DNA of 64,000 bases from Stachybotrys elegans (lineage: Eukaryota > Ascomycota > Sordariomycetes > Hypocreales > Stachybotryaceae): positions 186,001 through 250,000 of the forward strand of contig JAGPNK010000021.1 of assembly GCA_020746835.1 (NCBI GenBank). The letters run 5' to 3'. A program made the position numbers and the translations under genes. The stretch's first letter is position 1, and every line of letters begins with the position of its first letter. Positions 1 through 11,375 of this stretch are shown here, piece by piece. Under the pieces are notes generated by a model, which saw only the letters and a list, made by a program, of their open reading frames with translations, did no database searches and was not told the origin of the DNA.

Positions 1-701
1 GACTTGATGTACTCGGACGTGGTGGTGGCCCAGTTGAAAATGTCGTCGGTGCTGCACAGCATACATCGAGGCTCGTTGGCCAGCTGCCAGGCGAAAATTG
101 CTGGAGAAGCTGCATAGCGAGAAACAAGCTCCTTCACGTACAGTCGATACTGTGCCTGTGCGGGCTGATGCTTGTACCAGGTAGAGCCACCTGTTCCGAA
201 AGCCGAAGTATACGCCGGAATGCCACCATAGTCTTGCCAGTGGTTTACAAATGGGATGATGAGCTTTAGACCACGCTTTTCAGCAGCTGCGACAACATAG
301 TCCAGCCGTTGCAGCCCATTCGCTCCCGTGTTGATAATCGAGCCCGAACTCGACAGGTACTGGAACCACACTGTAGACGGGTCGGTTGGGATTGACGTAA
401 CATCGTTGAACCCCCACGTCCGCAGCACCTTGATTCCGGATGCTTGCAGCTGGTCCATAGTCAAGTCAACATCGGCATTGTTGGTGAGGAAAGGGAGCCA
501 GTAAGCATTTGTGCCGACAAGATATTCAGACCGGCCGTCAATGGTAAAGTGGGTGCCATTGGTGGTCGCAAATCCAGGAGGAACTGCTCGGCCTTCCAAA
601 TGCGGCTGTTCATTGTCGATTCCCCTGGAAGCTTGCGCGATGGCGGCGCAAGTTGCGATTGTGGGCAAGCCGCACGCAATAAATGTCATCCAGAGCTTCA
701 T
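1..701 (-). CDS. Secreted endo-1,4-beta-mannanase (GH5), 3' end missing
   Basis: Predicted secreted endo-beta-1,4-mannanase that would cut mannan and glucomannan backbones outside the cell. The frame is open from the ATG at 701 to the window edge, about 233 codons, so the C-terminal half is missing. Residues 1-20 are a hydrophobic signal peptide starting MKLWMTFIACG. The mature part shows the GH5_7 start (a GTNAYW segment and a VLRTWGFND segment), then NHWQDYGG. Near the edge is WQLANEPRC, which holds the Asn-Glu pair whose Glu is the acid/base residue in clan GH-A; the nucleophile Glu lies beyond the window. No intron is needed in the visible part. A GH5 cellulase is possible, but the LANEPRC context is typical of fungal mannanases. 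Confidence 0.85.
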   Translation of the reverse strand, partial: MKLWMTFIACGLPTIATCAAIAQASRGIDNEQPHLEGRAVPPGFATTNGTHFTIDGRSEYLVGTNAYWLPFLTNNADVDLTMDQLQASGIKVLRTWGFNDVTSIPTDPSTVWFQYLSSSGSIINTGANGLQRLDYVVAAAEKRGLKLIIPFVNHWQDYGGIPAYTSAFGTGGSTWYKHQPAQAQYRLYVKELVSRYAASPAIFAWQLANEPRCMLCSTDDIFNWATTTSEYIK

Positions 702-3031
702 TTTGGCAGAGGTCGTATGGAATGCGACGACTGGACTGCAACGAAGATCCAATGGGGACAGGGACATAGATATATAACATTGCATATATCTCCTGCACTA
801 TACGTTTATCGATCGATAGCGTTACCCCGCTTCCATTACAACCTCCTCTGCAATGATGGATATTAGCCCAAATTAATGCCTCTGCCAATAGCCGATGGGT
901 CTGGATTTTTCTTCGTCTTCTTTTTCTTCTTCTTTGGTCCACAGAGTTGATGGCTGCCGCAATGATAAGCTGGTTGAACCATTGCCTGCCTACACATCAG
1001 TAGCACGGGTAATAGTACACAAAAGCAGTTTTATATATCTTGCCAGCGACTTACAGTTTTCTTCTTTCGATTGCTACTCTACGAACCGCAGAATGTAGAA
1101 GCCTCTGGACCTGGCTTGGAGATTTTCTCTAGAAGTCACGTTTTAACTGTCCATACAGAGGTTCAGTGCTGCTTGCTCTAAGCGGAAGTCATTTGGATTG
1201 CGCATGCCCCACTGAACAAAGCCTTCAGTCACCAGCACTACGTGGTAAATTATGGCAAAAGATCTGAAGGTGAGAGCTTCATCCTTATCGCTATCATCGA
1301 TGCACGGATACTGGCGAGGGGATTTGTTCTGCCAAGCTAATATTAACAGGTGGATAGTGGGGCATTGGTAAGATGACGGTGATCAAAGCCCAATGCAAGC
1401 ATTACACTGATCATTTGCCTGCATGGGTCTTTATCCGGCCTATGCCGATGCCTCGGTACCGCAATGGGCCATGTGAAAAGGGGGCTCTTCAGCCTACCCT
1501 ACAAGACTGCATACTTTTCACCTTTCATCCTAACTGGCGAACAAGCACAAACAGAAAGATCTGTCCTCAGCATGGGCATTGCATCGATTCAGGCGGGTTA
1601 ATGATGTGGGGAGTAGACAGATTTCTGATTCTTCTTAACTGTCTATTGATAAACAACCCAAATTAAGTTGTGTCCTATCCCGCATTGGGATCCTTATCCT
1701 CACAACGTCCAAAGAACATACATTACTGTGTTTATTGATGGGAGATACAATAGCACATATTTTTTTGATAGGAACTCATGAGGTGAGGAGGTATAATTCA
1801 TGCTAATTTTATGTCCTTCATTCTTTATTTCGGTCGTCGAGTTCCTATAGATAATCACAGGCCTCAAACGTCTTTTATGTTGCTCTCGCAGGTCCAAAAC
1901 TAGTTCTTGAGAGCCGCTGTAGGCTAGCCAGCAGATTCGCAATGTCGTTTCCTTGATGTTCTTTGGCGTCTGACCAATGACACTTTTTTCTTCTTCTATT
2001 TTCTCTGTTTCATACATGGTTGGACGAAATAACCCGGACAAGACCCAAACCAAGGAGCGCAACGTCAAATCATCCGGGTCGGTCATTCCTTTAAATTTAT
2101 GAAAGGATGGCCTCTGGGAAGTCAATTTTTGACGCTGTTCAGGGTCAAGTGAAAATTAACCTTGACCTATTCAAGTCGGTAACCAGAGGGCAAAGAATAG
2201 TTGTGTAGTATTGTATCAACTGTCTTCAATCATCCCAGGCCATCAGGTCTATTCTTTGAAACCAAATCCACCATTTGCTGCTACCGTTTATTAGATGGCG
2301 CCCATCTGTAGTCCAACTGCCAAAGTTGTTAGGTCTACTCGAAATGTCGTCGTTGACGCCGTTTTGCCGCGTAATCGCCGCATTGCCCATTAATCTGCCT
2401 AGCATCTTGGCCGGCGCAACAGCCGAGGGGACCGATGCAGTGCATTTTCACTCACATTCCCAATATCGCCCACCAAGTATTTTCACCCAGATCTTGTTAT
2501 TTTCCTTCATGCGGCACCCTTCTAAAGGAATACTGCTCATCTTACCTCGCCTGCTCGTTTACCGATGTTGGATGTTGGGGGTGGCTGTGTCCAGCGCCCA
2601 ACGTGTACAAAGTCCCCTTTAATGGCAGAGGAGCTACACCCTAGATATCGGTTTCCCAGTACATCCCCAATGTATCCCCAGTGTGCAGGGGATTATGTGC
2701 ACTGCCATACTGCCAAGGACGGGTACTCAATCCATCAGTTTTGCTCGATGTTATGGTAAAGAAGCTGCAGTGAATGATTATGTGGAAGTAAGCAATAGAC
2801 ATGCCCAGCTCTGAGGTGGACCTTTTGCTGACTCTACCCACTCTTGCAGAGATTATTGGAATGCTTCGCCACATGATGAACCATGTATATGAACTCTGCT
2901 TCGCTGTATAAATTCTGAATGAATTCTCCTGTTGCTGAGCTGTCCCTGCATCAGAATCGGCGCCCCTTCGACTCTTCACATCCTTTCATCCTTAACCCCA
3001 GGTTTTCAAGAGACAATCGTTGTGTGTGAGA
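702..3031. other. Intergenic stretch, no supported gene
   Basis: This 2.3-kb gap separates divergent genes. It holds a pyrimidine-rich run near 905-935 and a 141-codon minus-strand ORF at 1700-2125 that matches no family I know and has no supporting splice or signal features. I see no RNA gene or element. The right end contains the fungalysin promoter. Confidence 0.5.
2907..2913 (+). promoter_or_regulatory. TATA-like box of the fungalysin gene
   Basis: TATAAAT lies about 120 bp upstream of the fungalysin start codon, a common distance for fungal core promoters. Position and match only. Confidence 0.4.
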
Positions 3032-5055
3032 ATGAAGGGTCTTCTGTTATTCGGCCTCGCCGCATTGCCTGCTCAGATCTACGGTTATCAATCCAGCAGC
3101 GACAAAATAAATCGCTGGTCCAAAACCAGTGCCGATGTCAACCGATACAGAATGCCTGGCGGCCGCTCCGCTTACTCTGACGCATCGGTGACAGACTTGG
3201 CACGACTTCCTCCACCAACGGGCAACTATACGGAGACGGCTGCCTCATTCGTGAAGCAAAGCTTTCCTGAATATGACTTCCGCATGTTGGGAGGTCATTA
3301 TATTGGAAAGAATGGTGTCGGCCACGTCCAGTTCAGGCAAAGCGTCAACGGCGTGGATCTAGACAATGGTAACTTGAACATTAATGTAAGTGACCAGCTT
3401 AAACTCTGAGTACACCCTGACTTACACCAAGAAACATAGATCGGTAGAGATGGCCGGGTCTTCTCTCATGGCGGCAGCGTTTTCCGTGGAAAAGTACCGT
3501 CGGATGTCACGTTACAGAGGGCGGATTATGAGCCCGCTGATGCCTTGCGAAGCGTTGTCAGGCTCCTGGATCTTGCAGTAGAAGCTCCGCGTAATCTGCA
3601 AGCCGAGCCCATCGGCACAGCTGCCAACAAATTTACAATCACGGGGACCACCGGTGCTGACCGTGACCCGGTAGCCAGTCTTGTCTATCTCAATTCGGGC
3701 AAGGGTCAACTGCATCTGGTCTGGAAAGTCGAGACTGTCATCTCTTTCCACTGGCTCGTCACTTACATCGACGCTGTCACTGACAGAATTCATGTTGTGA
3801 TCGACAACAGCCACCGAGCTTCCTATAAAGTCTATCCATTGGGCGTAAATGACCCCGAAGATGGCGATCGAATCGTCGTCGAAGACCCATGGCTTCTCTC
3901 AGCATCCCCGTTTACCTGGACAAGTGACGGGTACACGAATTACACCACCACCGAGGGAAACAATGTCGTCAGTCTTCACGATTATACTGGGAATGGTTTC
4001 GTGGCGGAGAACTGCTATCGAACCGACAGCCCGGACCTGATATTTCAGTATCCGTACAGCGCATGCACCTTGAACCCCGCTGACTATCTCGATGCATCCA
4101 TCACCCAGCTGTTCTACACTGCCAATATATACCATGACCTTCTCTACCAGCTTGGATTCAACGAGGAAGCTGGGAACTTCCAGGCTAACAACAATGGAAG
4201 GGGTGGCCTGGGAAATGACAAGATCATTATCAGTGCACAGGATAGCTGGTTCATGAACAACGCTGTCTACTTCGATGCCCCGGATGGAGAATCACCCTTT
4301 ATCCTCATGTTACTGTGGGATTTGGCTACAACGGTGGTGCGAGACTGTGCGTTTGATACTGGAGTCGCTCTGCACGAATATACTCATGGTTGTAAGTGCC
4401 TACCAACCAGCCTCCCACTGACGTATAACACCGGTAAACTAACCTCCCCGTCACAGTATCTCTGCGTCTGACTGGTGGACCTCAAAACTTTGGATGTCTG
4501 AGCACCTTGGAAGCTGGTGGCATGGGCGAGGGATGGTCGGACTTTATGCCTACTGTTATTCGGCTTAAAGAAAACGACACCCGTAAAACCAACTATGGGG
4601 TTGGTGATTGGGTTACAGGTCTTCCTGACGGGATTCGGGATTTCGCCTACTCAACTAACATGGAAACCAACCCTCTAACCTACAGCGATCTACGCAATTC
4701 CACCTGGGTCCACGATATTGGCACTGTCTGGGCCACCATTCTGTATGAAGCGACGTGGAACTTGATTGACAAGCACGGGAAGAACGATGCCATGTTCCCT
4801 GATTTTGATGAGGCGGGTGTTGCAACCGATGGCAAGTTCCTTGCTATGCAGCTGGTCATGGATGGAATGGCTCTACAGCCCTGTGATCCGACATTTGTTT
4901 CGGCTCGCGATGCGATTTTGGACGCTGATAGGGTGCTCACAAATGGCTCTAATCACTGTGAGCTCTGGACTGCGTTTGCTAAGCGCGGGCTGGGGGCTGG
5001 CGCCCGATCAGGAGTTCACATCGACAACTTTGACATGCCGGAAGGCGTATGTTGA
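3032..5055 (+). CDS. Secreted fungalysin metalloprotease (M36)
   Basis: Extracellular zinc metalloprotease of the fungalysin (M36) family, which degrades proteins such as elastin, keratin or collagen after removal of a large propeptide. Three exons join in frame: 3032-3385, 3440-4391 and 4457-5055, with introns of 54 and 65 bp, giving 634 residues, the usual family length. The first 18 residues are a signal peptide ([13 protein letters not shown]). The FTP-type propeptide follows. The active site reads [10 protein letters not shown] (zinc-binding HEXXH), split from the next residues by intron 2. The third zinc ligand is the Glu in [11 protein letters not shown]. The sequence after the active site is [11 protein letters not shown], where family members normally have Asn in place of the second Leu. 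I took the ATG at 3032 because it opens directly into the signal peptide. Confidence 0.93.
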
Positions 5056-5371
5056 TCGCTGGGATTGCCATAGAGATGGTTGGGTACATATGTTTCTATT
5101 CCTGCGGAAGCGAATCTCATCGAAACCCAAGAGGTCTTTTGGCTGACAGGATATCATTCTCTGTTCATAATTGGATGAATGAATGGCTATTTAAAGTGGA
5201 ATTGTGATGAATTAGAACATCAAGCATACTTTGATCATTGTTTTGCTCGGCAACAATTGTGGTGAAATCCAGGATCAATGTCTATGAACAATTTTTCCCA
5301 AAGAATTAAAATCCATGATTTATTTAGCTGACCTAGTTCGATGCTTCTGATATGTTGATTATTTGTGCATA
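5056..5371. other. Intergenic gap between convergent genes
   Basis: AT-rich 316-bp gap between the fungalysin stop and the stop of the convergent nucleotidyltransferase gene. It presumably holds both 3' ends; nothing else is visible. Confidence 0.5.
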
Positions 5372-6172
5372 TCAACTTTCTGGCACGCCTGTACCAGGTC
5401 CATACTCGGAAAGAGACATGGGAACGAGCGAGTCATGGGCAGCTTTGAGCACCACATCGACGAGTGCTCTGGTTTGAGAACGACAAAGCTTTTCGCCAGT
5501 ACCGCGAGCTATGATAGCATCGCTCACGATAGAAAGCGAATTGTCTTGCGTCATGGCCCATTCGGCCCCGTCTAGCTTGGAGCCAAATGTGCTGGTAACA
5601 ACATATCGCCACGCCCGGCATGCGTTGAGAATGCAATTCGACGAGTTCGGTTCATTCAACGTGTGCCACTGGAGACAATCGATAATTGCTTCCAAGACCC
5701 ATTGCCTGGGCACTGGGGCGAATGCTTCGTTTGGAGGAGGCCCATGAAGGGCCCGGCCTGTCTCGCGCCCAATAGCAATATCGAGAAGGAACCAATGGCT
5801 TGACTCCTGAGATGGATCAAGGCAAACATAGTCTGGATTGTAGGGACCCGTATTGAAGTTTAATTCGAACTGCGGATTACGAGTGGCCGGCTTGATAGCA
5901 TCCGCAGAATAGACGACAAATTCAAGCTTCCTCGCAGGACATGGCAGCTCATGTGCACTGATGTTGTGGGCGATTTCGTGTTTCCGAAGAGGAGACAGGG
6001 GTTTCTCGACAACAGCTTGAACGTCCAGATCACTTGTCCCTGGCTCGTATGCGTTGTAGCTGGCTGAGCCGAAGAGATATAACCCAATCAACTCTTGTCC
6101 AAGACATTTCTTCAGCCGTGTTGCCAATTCAGACAAGTACAGCTGCACATCTTCTGGTGACTTGTCATCCAT
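5372..6172 (-). CDS. AadA-like nucleotidyltransferase (aminoglycoside adenylyltransferase family)
   Basis: Intronless gene for a 266-residue cytosolic protein of the nucleotidyltransferase superfamily. Near residues 30-53 it shows the polymerase-beta-type core LFGSASYNAYEPGTSDLD: a Gly-Ser pair followed by the Asp-x-Asp that binds metal and nucleotide. The rest matches the alpha-helical C-terminal domain of bacterial AadA/ANT(3'')-type enzymes (DUF4111) in length and pattern. Bacterial relatives transfer AMP to streptomycin or spectinomycin; fungal copies are uncharacterised, so the substrate is unknown. There is no signal peptide. The lack of introns among intron-bearing neighbours and the bacterial family fit old horizontal transfer, but that is inference. 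The start at 6172 gives a natural N-terminus of about 29 residues before the core. Confidence 0.8.
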   Translation of the reverse strand: MDDKSPEDVQLYLSELATRLKKCLGQELIGLYLFGSASYNAYEPGTSDLDVQAVVEKPLSPLRKHEIAHNISAHELPCPARKLEFVVYSADAIKPATRNPQFELNFNTGPYNPDYVCLDPSQESSHWFLLDIAIGRETGRALHGPPPNEAFAPVPRQWVLEAIIDCLQWHTLNEPNSSNCILNACRAWRYVVTSTFGSKLDGAEWAMTQDNSLSIVSDAIIARGTGEKLCRSQTRALVDVVLKAAHDSLVPMSLSEYGPGTGVPES

Positions 6173-7645
6173 TCCCGTTGGACAGTTGAAAAGCTTGATG
6201 CAGTGGGAGGATTAATTGCATGTGTGAATCCCAGGCGGCTGCTGTCACATTCCCTGTATTGGCGGACTGTTCCGAGAGTCATTGTGTCCGAATTGCCCGA
6301 CCCCGCATTTAGGCATCTGCTTCCTCCACAACCCACGTGAGGATACGGAGTACATGTGGCAGCATGGTTGATCAGGCCGCCTGAAATGTTCACATACAAC
6401 TTCAAAGGAAAGCGGGATAGCCCCTTTGGTTCTAGAAGCGATTGGCATATCCCACAAGTGACCTCGCGTTGGCATGGACTGCACTGAAATTCTAGCCTGA
6501 TGCTGAATTTTCCAACAGAGGAGACGCGAAGCCTGAGTCTGCTGCTGACGAAGGCTAAGCCCTCTCCTCGGAAGAAGATCAGGACCAGGGTAACACCACA
6601 ACAGTATCCGAAGGAGAGTTTTGAATCCAACCCCATGTGTAGGGCCGATTAGAAAAGCCCAACCTGGAAGGCACCATATACCTTGATATTCTAGCTTCGC
6701 TTAATGACCGAGGCAAATCTGGAGTCTTGGCCAGTTATCCCCTTTAACTTACGAAGCTGCATTCAGGGTCAGTCCCCACTACCCTTAGTATAACGTTATC
6801 GATGGAGTGTACATGGCTACAGCATGGAAGATACTTCTTCTATGACTCAAATAACTCGGCGGTCCAAAGTACTACTTTTCTATATATTTAGTACAGCTTT
6901 GTAAGATCAAGGGATATGCAGGTTTACGGCTCGGCGTATTTGTCAACACCGAGTTGCCATTATTAAGCCCGAAGGGAGGAGATCCGTATTTGGTGCCAGG
7001 GGCTGCCTTTTGTTGATATCGAAAATGTCTTTCCTAGTATGCAGTAGCAAGGAATTTAGGCTTGGCGATGATTCTTATGTCAATTCTGATAGAAGAAGTC
7101 TTGGCGCTTATGCCTGCCAAGTGTCCCTGGAAGATCCATACCCGAACTGATACAGTAATACTGAATGCTACTGTGTTGGTATGCATTCTAACCATGGCGA
7201 TACTGCATCTGGCTAAAAATGGCATAATTTCCAAAACATCCCCGACGGAAGACTGGATCTGCTTTGTGACTCCATAAAGCACATCGGATTCTGGACCCAG
7301 CGACACATCTTGCTGCCAGTGAGGCGGTTCTCGTCTTGTTCCTTGATCCCTTCTACTACGGGAACGAGCCACGCTAGAACTACATTTGGCAGGACATATC
7401 TGCCATATTCTGCAATATATCCACATGCGAAGAAGGATTCCTTGGCACCCGGCATTCCCGCGCAACCTGTTGGCGTGAACGAACAAACGAGCGAGCGAGC
7501 CCAGTGCACTGACGTCGAGGCAGGAAGAAATCCAGACATCCTACAGCTATAAAAGCGAGCCAAATGCGAAACTTGTCCCAATTCTCATTGTGGCAACTCA
7601 TTGTCTTCCCATCTATCTAGCTAGGACATCAGATAGATAGTAAGC
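6173..7645. other. Intergenic stretch, divergent promoters
   Basis: This 1.5-kb region lies between the divergent nucleotidyltransferase and M43 genes. The ORFs in it (for example 6112-6636 on the minus strand) overlap neighbours or lack any family signature. The right end carries a TATA box. Confidence 0.5.
7510..7555 (+). promoter_or_regulatory. CRE-like and TATA elements of the M43 protease gene
   Basis: TATAAAAG at 7548-7555 sits about 90 bp before the start codon. TGACGTCG at 7510-7517 differs at one base from the palindromic CRE/ATF site TGACGTCA. Sequence match only. Confidence 0.4.
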
Positions 7646-8610
7646 ATGATGTTGCTCAAATACTTGACCCCAGCCACTGCGTTGTTCTCATACGCTTCAG
7701 CCTCGGCCTTTACGCTCGGAAATATCGAAGAAGACCCTGCCAACTTCTGCCAAACCCGGTACCCTTCCGAGGCCCGACAAAATGAGATCTCTGCCCTCCT
7801 TTCCAACCCGAACACTCGGCGTTCTACAGAACCTATCGTTGTCCCCCTACACATCCATGCTGCTGTCCCAGCCAATTCGGGACCTGATGTTCTCTCATTC
7901 GACATTTTGAACCGGCAGTGGGAGGTCATGCGGGACATCTATGCACAATACGACATTGAGTTTACAAGAGGCAACATTACGCGCGATGACAGTGGAGACT
8001 ACACTGAATTCGAAATGGAATACAATGATGCCGGATACTTTGCTGGCACCACGCCAGAATTGGAACGATTCTGGCGAGAGACCCGTACCGGTGGCTACGA
8101 TGAGCTTCATCTCTATATCTACCACGGTAGCGTCGCCTGGGGTGGAGTGTGCTCATTCCCAGACATTCTCCAAGGAGTATTCGGTCCCCCATTCTGGCAT
8201 GACGGCTGCCACATGCACTCAGAGCTCATGGTTGGGTCCACGAGAACAGATGGCTATTATGAAGAAGGCGAGGTTGCGTAAGTTGATTCGTCTCTTGAAA
8301 TGCCCATCTGCGTCTAACGAGGAATAGTGTTCATGAGGCTGGCCATTGGTTTGGGCTTCTACACGTCTTCCAAGGACCATTGAGCGACGTAGGATGTGAC
8401 AGCGCCGGAGACGGTGTTGCTGACACTGCGCCTCAGGTGCAGGTATCGCGCTACTGTCCTGTTGGGCAAGACAGCTGTCCCAATCATCCTGGCCTTGATA
8501 ATTATCACAACTACATGGACTACAGCTCTAATGAGTGCATGAACGAATTCACAGAGGGGCAGAAGGAACGCATGCATAATGTATTCAACGCACTCCGCCG
8601 CGGATGGTAG
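7646..8610 (+). CDS. Secreted M43-type zinc metalloprotease (MEP1-like)
   Basis: Extracellular metalloprotease of the pappalysin/cytophagalysin (M43) group, related to fungal MEP1-like enzymes. Exons 7646-8277 and 8328-8610, joined over a 50-bp intron, give 304 residues, typical of this family. Residues 1-21 are a signal peptide. After the splice comes the extended zinc motif HEAGHWFGLLH (HEXXHXXGXXH). About 60 residues later is the Met-turn region NYMDYSSNECM. The intron falls directly before the zinc motif, as in the neighbouring fungalysin gene where it falls directly after; the two families are unrelated, so this is probably coincidence. Two ATG codons are adjacent at 7646 and 7649; either works. 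Confidence 0.92.
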
Positions 8611-8835
8611 GTTGCTTGCTGGTCAACCCTGGAAAATTAGATTGTCAGACTCTTTGTTCTGGTATCCAAGCATGCGTCGAGAGTTGGATTGTGCCTTCTA
8701 AAGGAATAAACAAGGACTGCCTATCTAGGTGAAAGACATGACAAAGTACGGCCGATGTTGCGCCAAATACCAATATCTTTGAGCATACACCCAGCTAGGA
8801 ATCAACTTTATCATTTTCTACAACCAGGCGTTCCA

Positions 8836-10745
8836 TCAATCACAACCACCCTCGGCCCTATAGAAGTCAACCTCCATCCCCGTGACTCTAACCTTTTCCA
8901 GTCGTCCGTCCTGAAGCGTAAAAACAACTTGATCTGCTGAGCCATAGAACCCGGCTTGCACCCAGGCTCGGGAATTATCAAAGAGACCACCCTCGCCTCC
9001 ATCAGCTGCGGCCCGTGAGGGCAGTGGAAGTAGCTGGGGGATGATACGATGCACCACCCGAAAAACTCCGTCAGTCTTGTATAGAGATGAGAGTGATTTG
9101 GAGAACGAGTTGAGCCCAGTCGGGTACAGGCGAGGGGCAATGTCGACAGGCGCTCCGAAAGTCAAGGCGCCGAGGATTCCAAGGTTGTCCACGCCATCCT
9201 CGAAGAGTGACTCAATCCGTCAACCGGGCTCGCTATCATCTACAGTGATGGTGAGGTTTGTTCCCTCCTGTTCAGCTATGAATGTTCCAGCCAGGTTGCG
9301 AGCGGCATTATCAGCTGCAGCCGCCTCGGCTGCTGGTATGAACAACTCCCCGACTGCGTCACGGAGAATCCACCGCGCGGTAGATGCCGTGCCTCCAGCA
9401 ACCAGTATTGAGAATCCAATGCCGTGGTCAGGTGAGAGAGCAAACATGGCACCATAATCAGGGCTACCGCCTGACTTGGTGTACAGGTCAGAGATGCGTG
9501 TACGGTTAGACCCTGCGGTAACCGGAACGAGGAGACGTGCGATCTCCCAAGGTGCACCGACAAGTTCTACCAAAGACCCCGTGCCACTGCTTGGCTTCAT
9601 CCACTGAGCCGTTGTGGATGGGCTCAGCAGCTCGGAGTTTAGAATCGAAAGCCCGAGAGCACGCAGGTCGGCAATGCTGCCCCGAACACCGCCTGATCTG
9701 TTGGTTCCATCAGCGTTGTTTCCAAATGGTACGATTGGAGCTTGACTGGCTTACCCTGCTGCAATGGAAGATCGTTGCCCCACGACGATTCGTTATCCAA
9801 GGATCTGCGGTCTATCACGTCCAGACCTGGGCCCGTCGGAAGAGCAGCCGTCACACCGCTAAGACCAAGGGGACCGCTGAGAATATTGCTGATGGCTTCT
9901 CAATAGCTGACTCCCGAGATTCTTTCAAGCACCGCTGTAAGTATAGAATATCCAGCGTCCGAGTAGACAGCGACAAGGTGTGCAGATGTACCAGGCTCTG
10001 TGAAGTCTCTCATCCAAGCAAGAAACTCTATAGGAGAAGTCAAGTTTATTAACATGTCATTCCCTCCACATGCCCCCCTTTCATGATATCCTAAGTCTTT
10101 TGGGAATACACATACCTTGAGTAGTGGGGTTGGGATCTTGTCCACCGTTAACCGCTAATACTCCAGTTAGTGATCTAGGCCATTTCAAGGGGAAGGATGA
10201 GTTTTACCCGCAACGCCTCCAGCCCCGGCTTGATGCGCTGCTAGAGCCCCAATAGTGGTCGACTCCCAATCAATATGGGTCAGATGGTCCATGGATGTGT
10301 TCAGTGCTCGCAGCTCTGGTAGGTAGTTGGTCACGGGCTCGCTGAAGATGCCCATGCCAGCCTTGACCAAAATAACGTAAGCCGTGAATAGCTTAGAGAC
10401 ACTACCCAGCCGGCTCACAGTGAGCTCACTGAGTCTGCCTGCCGTTAATGCTGCTTCTTTCTCCTCCCCGATGTGGTGATACGTGTAAATGGACTGATTT
10501 GTGGCTGCCGAGAAGACGTCTATGGAGAAAATTAGGTCCGTCCGGTTGAGACTACCGCTGGAGAACAATTCCTCGAGAACATCTGGAAATTACTCCAAAG
10601 CAGTTCTCATAGATGATGATGTGGTAGGATCAAAGTTGGAGAGGAAACTTGGACCAAGCAAGGGTGCTTCTGTCGATAGGACCAGCTGCGCGAACGCACC
10701 GCCCATGCACATGAGGAAGCATGTCAATGATCTCAATTGGACCAT
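8836..10745 (-). pseudogene. Beta-lactamase/transpeptidase-like secreted protein, three nonsense codons
   Basis: Member of the fungal class-C beta-lactamase-like serine hydrolase family. Four exons (10745-10208, 10154-10116, 10027-9755, 9692-8836) join in one frame over introns of 53, 88 and 62 bp with normal GT-AG ends. The total is 569 codons, the full family length. A signal peptide (MVQLRSLTCFLMCMGGAFAQ) and the SxxK motif GSVSKLF are present; a YSDAGYSIL segment stands where the YxN motif is expected. Three in-frame stops interrupt it: TAA at 10592-10590 (codon 52), TGA at 9902-9900 (codon 235) and TGA at 9222-9220 (codon 441). Sequence on both sides of each stop still matches the family, so these are point nonsense changes, not intron errors. 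A recent pseudogene is most likely; sequencing error or stop readthrough are alternatives. A TATA-like TATAAAAA lies about 90 bp upstream. Confidence 0.8.
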
Positions 10746-11375
10746 TGCGCAGATTTTAGAATAATAATTGCGACTCGTCTTTCTCAATTGCCCCTCATTG
10801 AGTGGCTGATAGCAAGTTGAATGGCGCCCAGCTCCTTTTTATATCTACAGAGTGTTCGAAATACTTGAAGTCAAAATACGAAATTAGCAACAATGACTTC
10901 ACTTCATACGGCCATCAGTCAGGCCCAGGCGGATCCTCAACACGCTATGCCAATCGAGGTTCCATGTGCCGCTAGTTTCAGAGTGTCAGCAAGGTGGCGC
11001 AGACGCTTATTTTGACCAGCCTCGCTTTCATAGTATGAAGCAATAGCAAGCTTGCCTTGTACATCATTGCGGACATGTTAAACCCTGATGGGCAGCTTGA
11101 AAGCAGGATTTATGGTAAGAATAATTCGTGATGAGCAAACGTCACCGATAAAGTGGCCGGTCGGGCACAGCTTGAATCGGATTTGCCGAATCCTTCATTT
11201 ACTCTTTTATGGCTGGCTCAAGCATCAGCCAACCCATGACATCCCTGGGGGCAAGCGTCCTGTTCTCCTACTCTCTAAAGACGACAGTAGCAGACAATCG
11301 CTTATGGACTTATGGTCGTTTTGGAAGCAAGCTTGTGTCCAATGAATTGGTCTAGCTCCATAGATCATATATTTT
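10746..11375. other. Intergenic gap
   Basis: 630 bp between the beta-lactamase-like promoter and the 3' end of the tannase gene. Only the TATA-like box near 10836-10843 stands out. Confidence 0.5.

Noticed and set aside
1700..2125. 141-codon minus-strand ORF
   Set aside because: No recognisable family or composition bias; it could be chance in an AT-rich gap.
6112..6636. 174-codon minus-strand ORF upstream of the AadA-like gene
   Set aside because: It overlaps the start of the recognised gene in another frame and has no family features.
9693..9754. Apparent frameshift in the beta-lactamase-like gene
   Set aside because: A 62-bp GTAAGC...CAG intron with a CTGAT branch site explains the frame change and restores family sequence.
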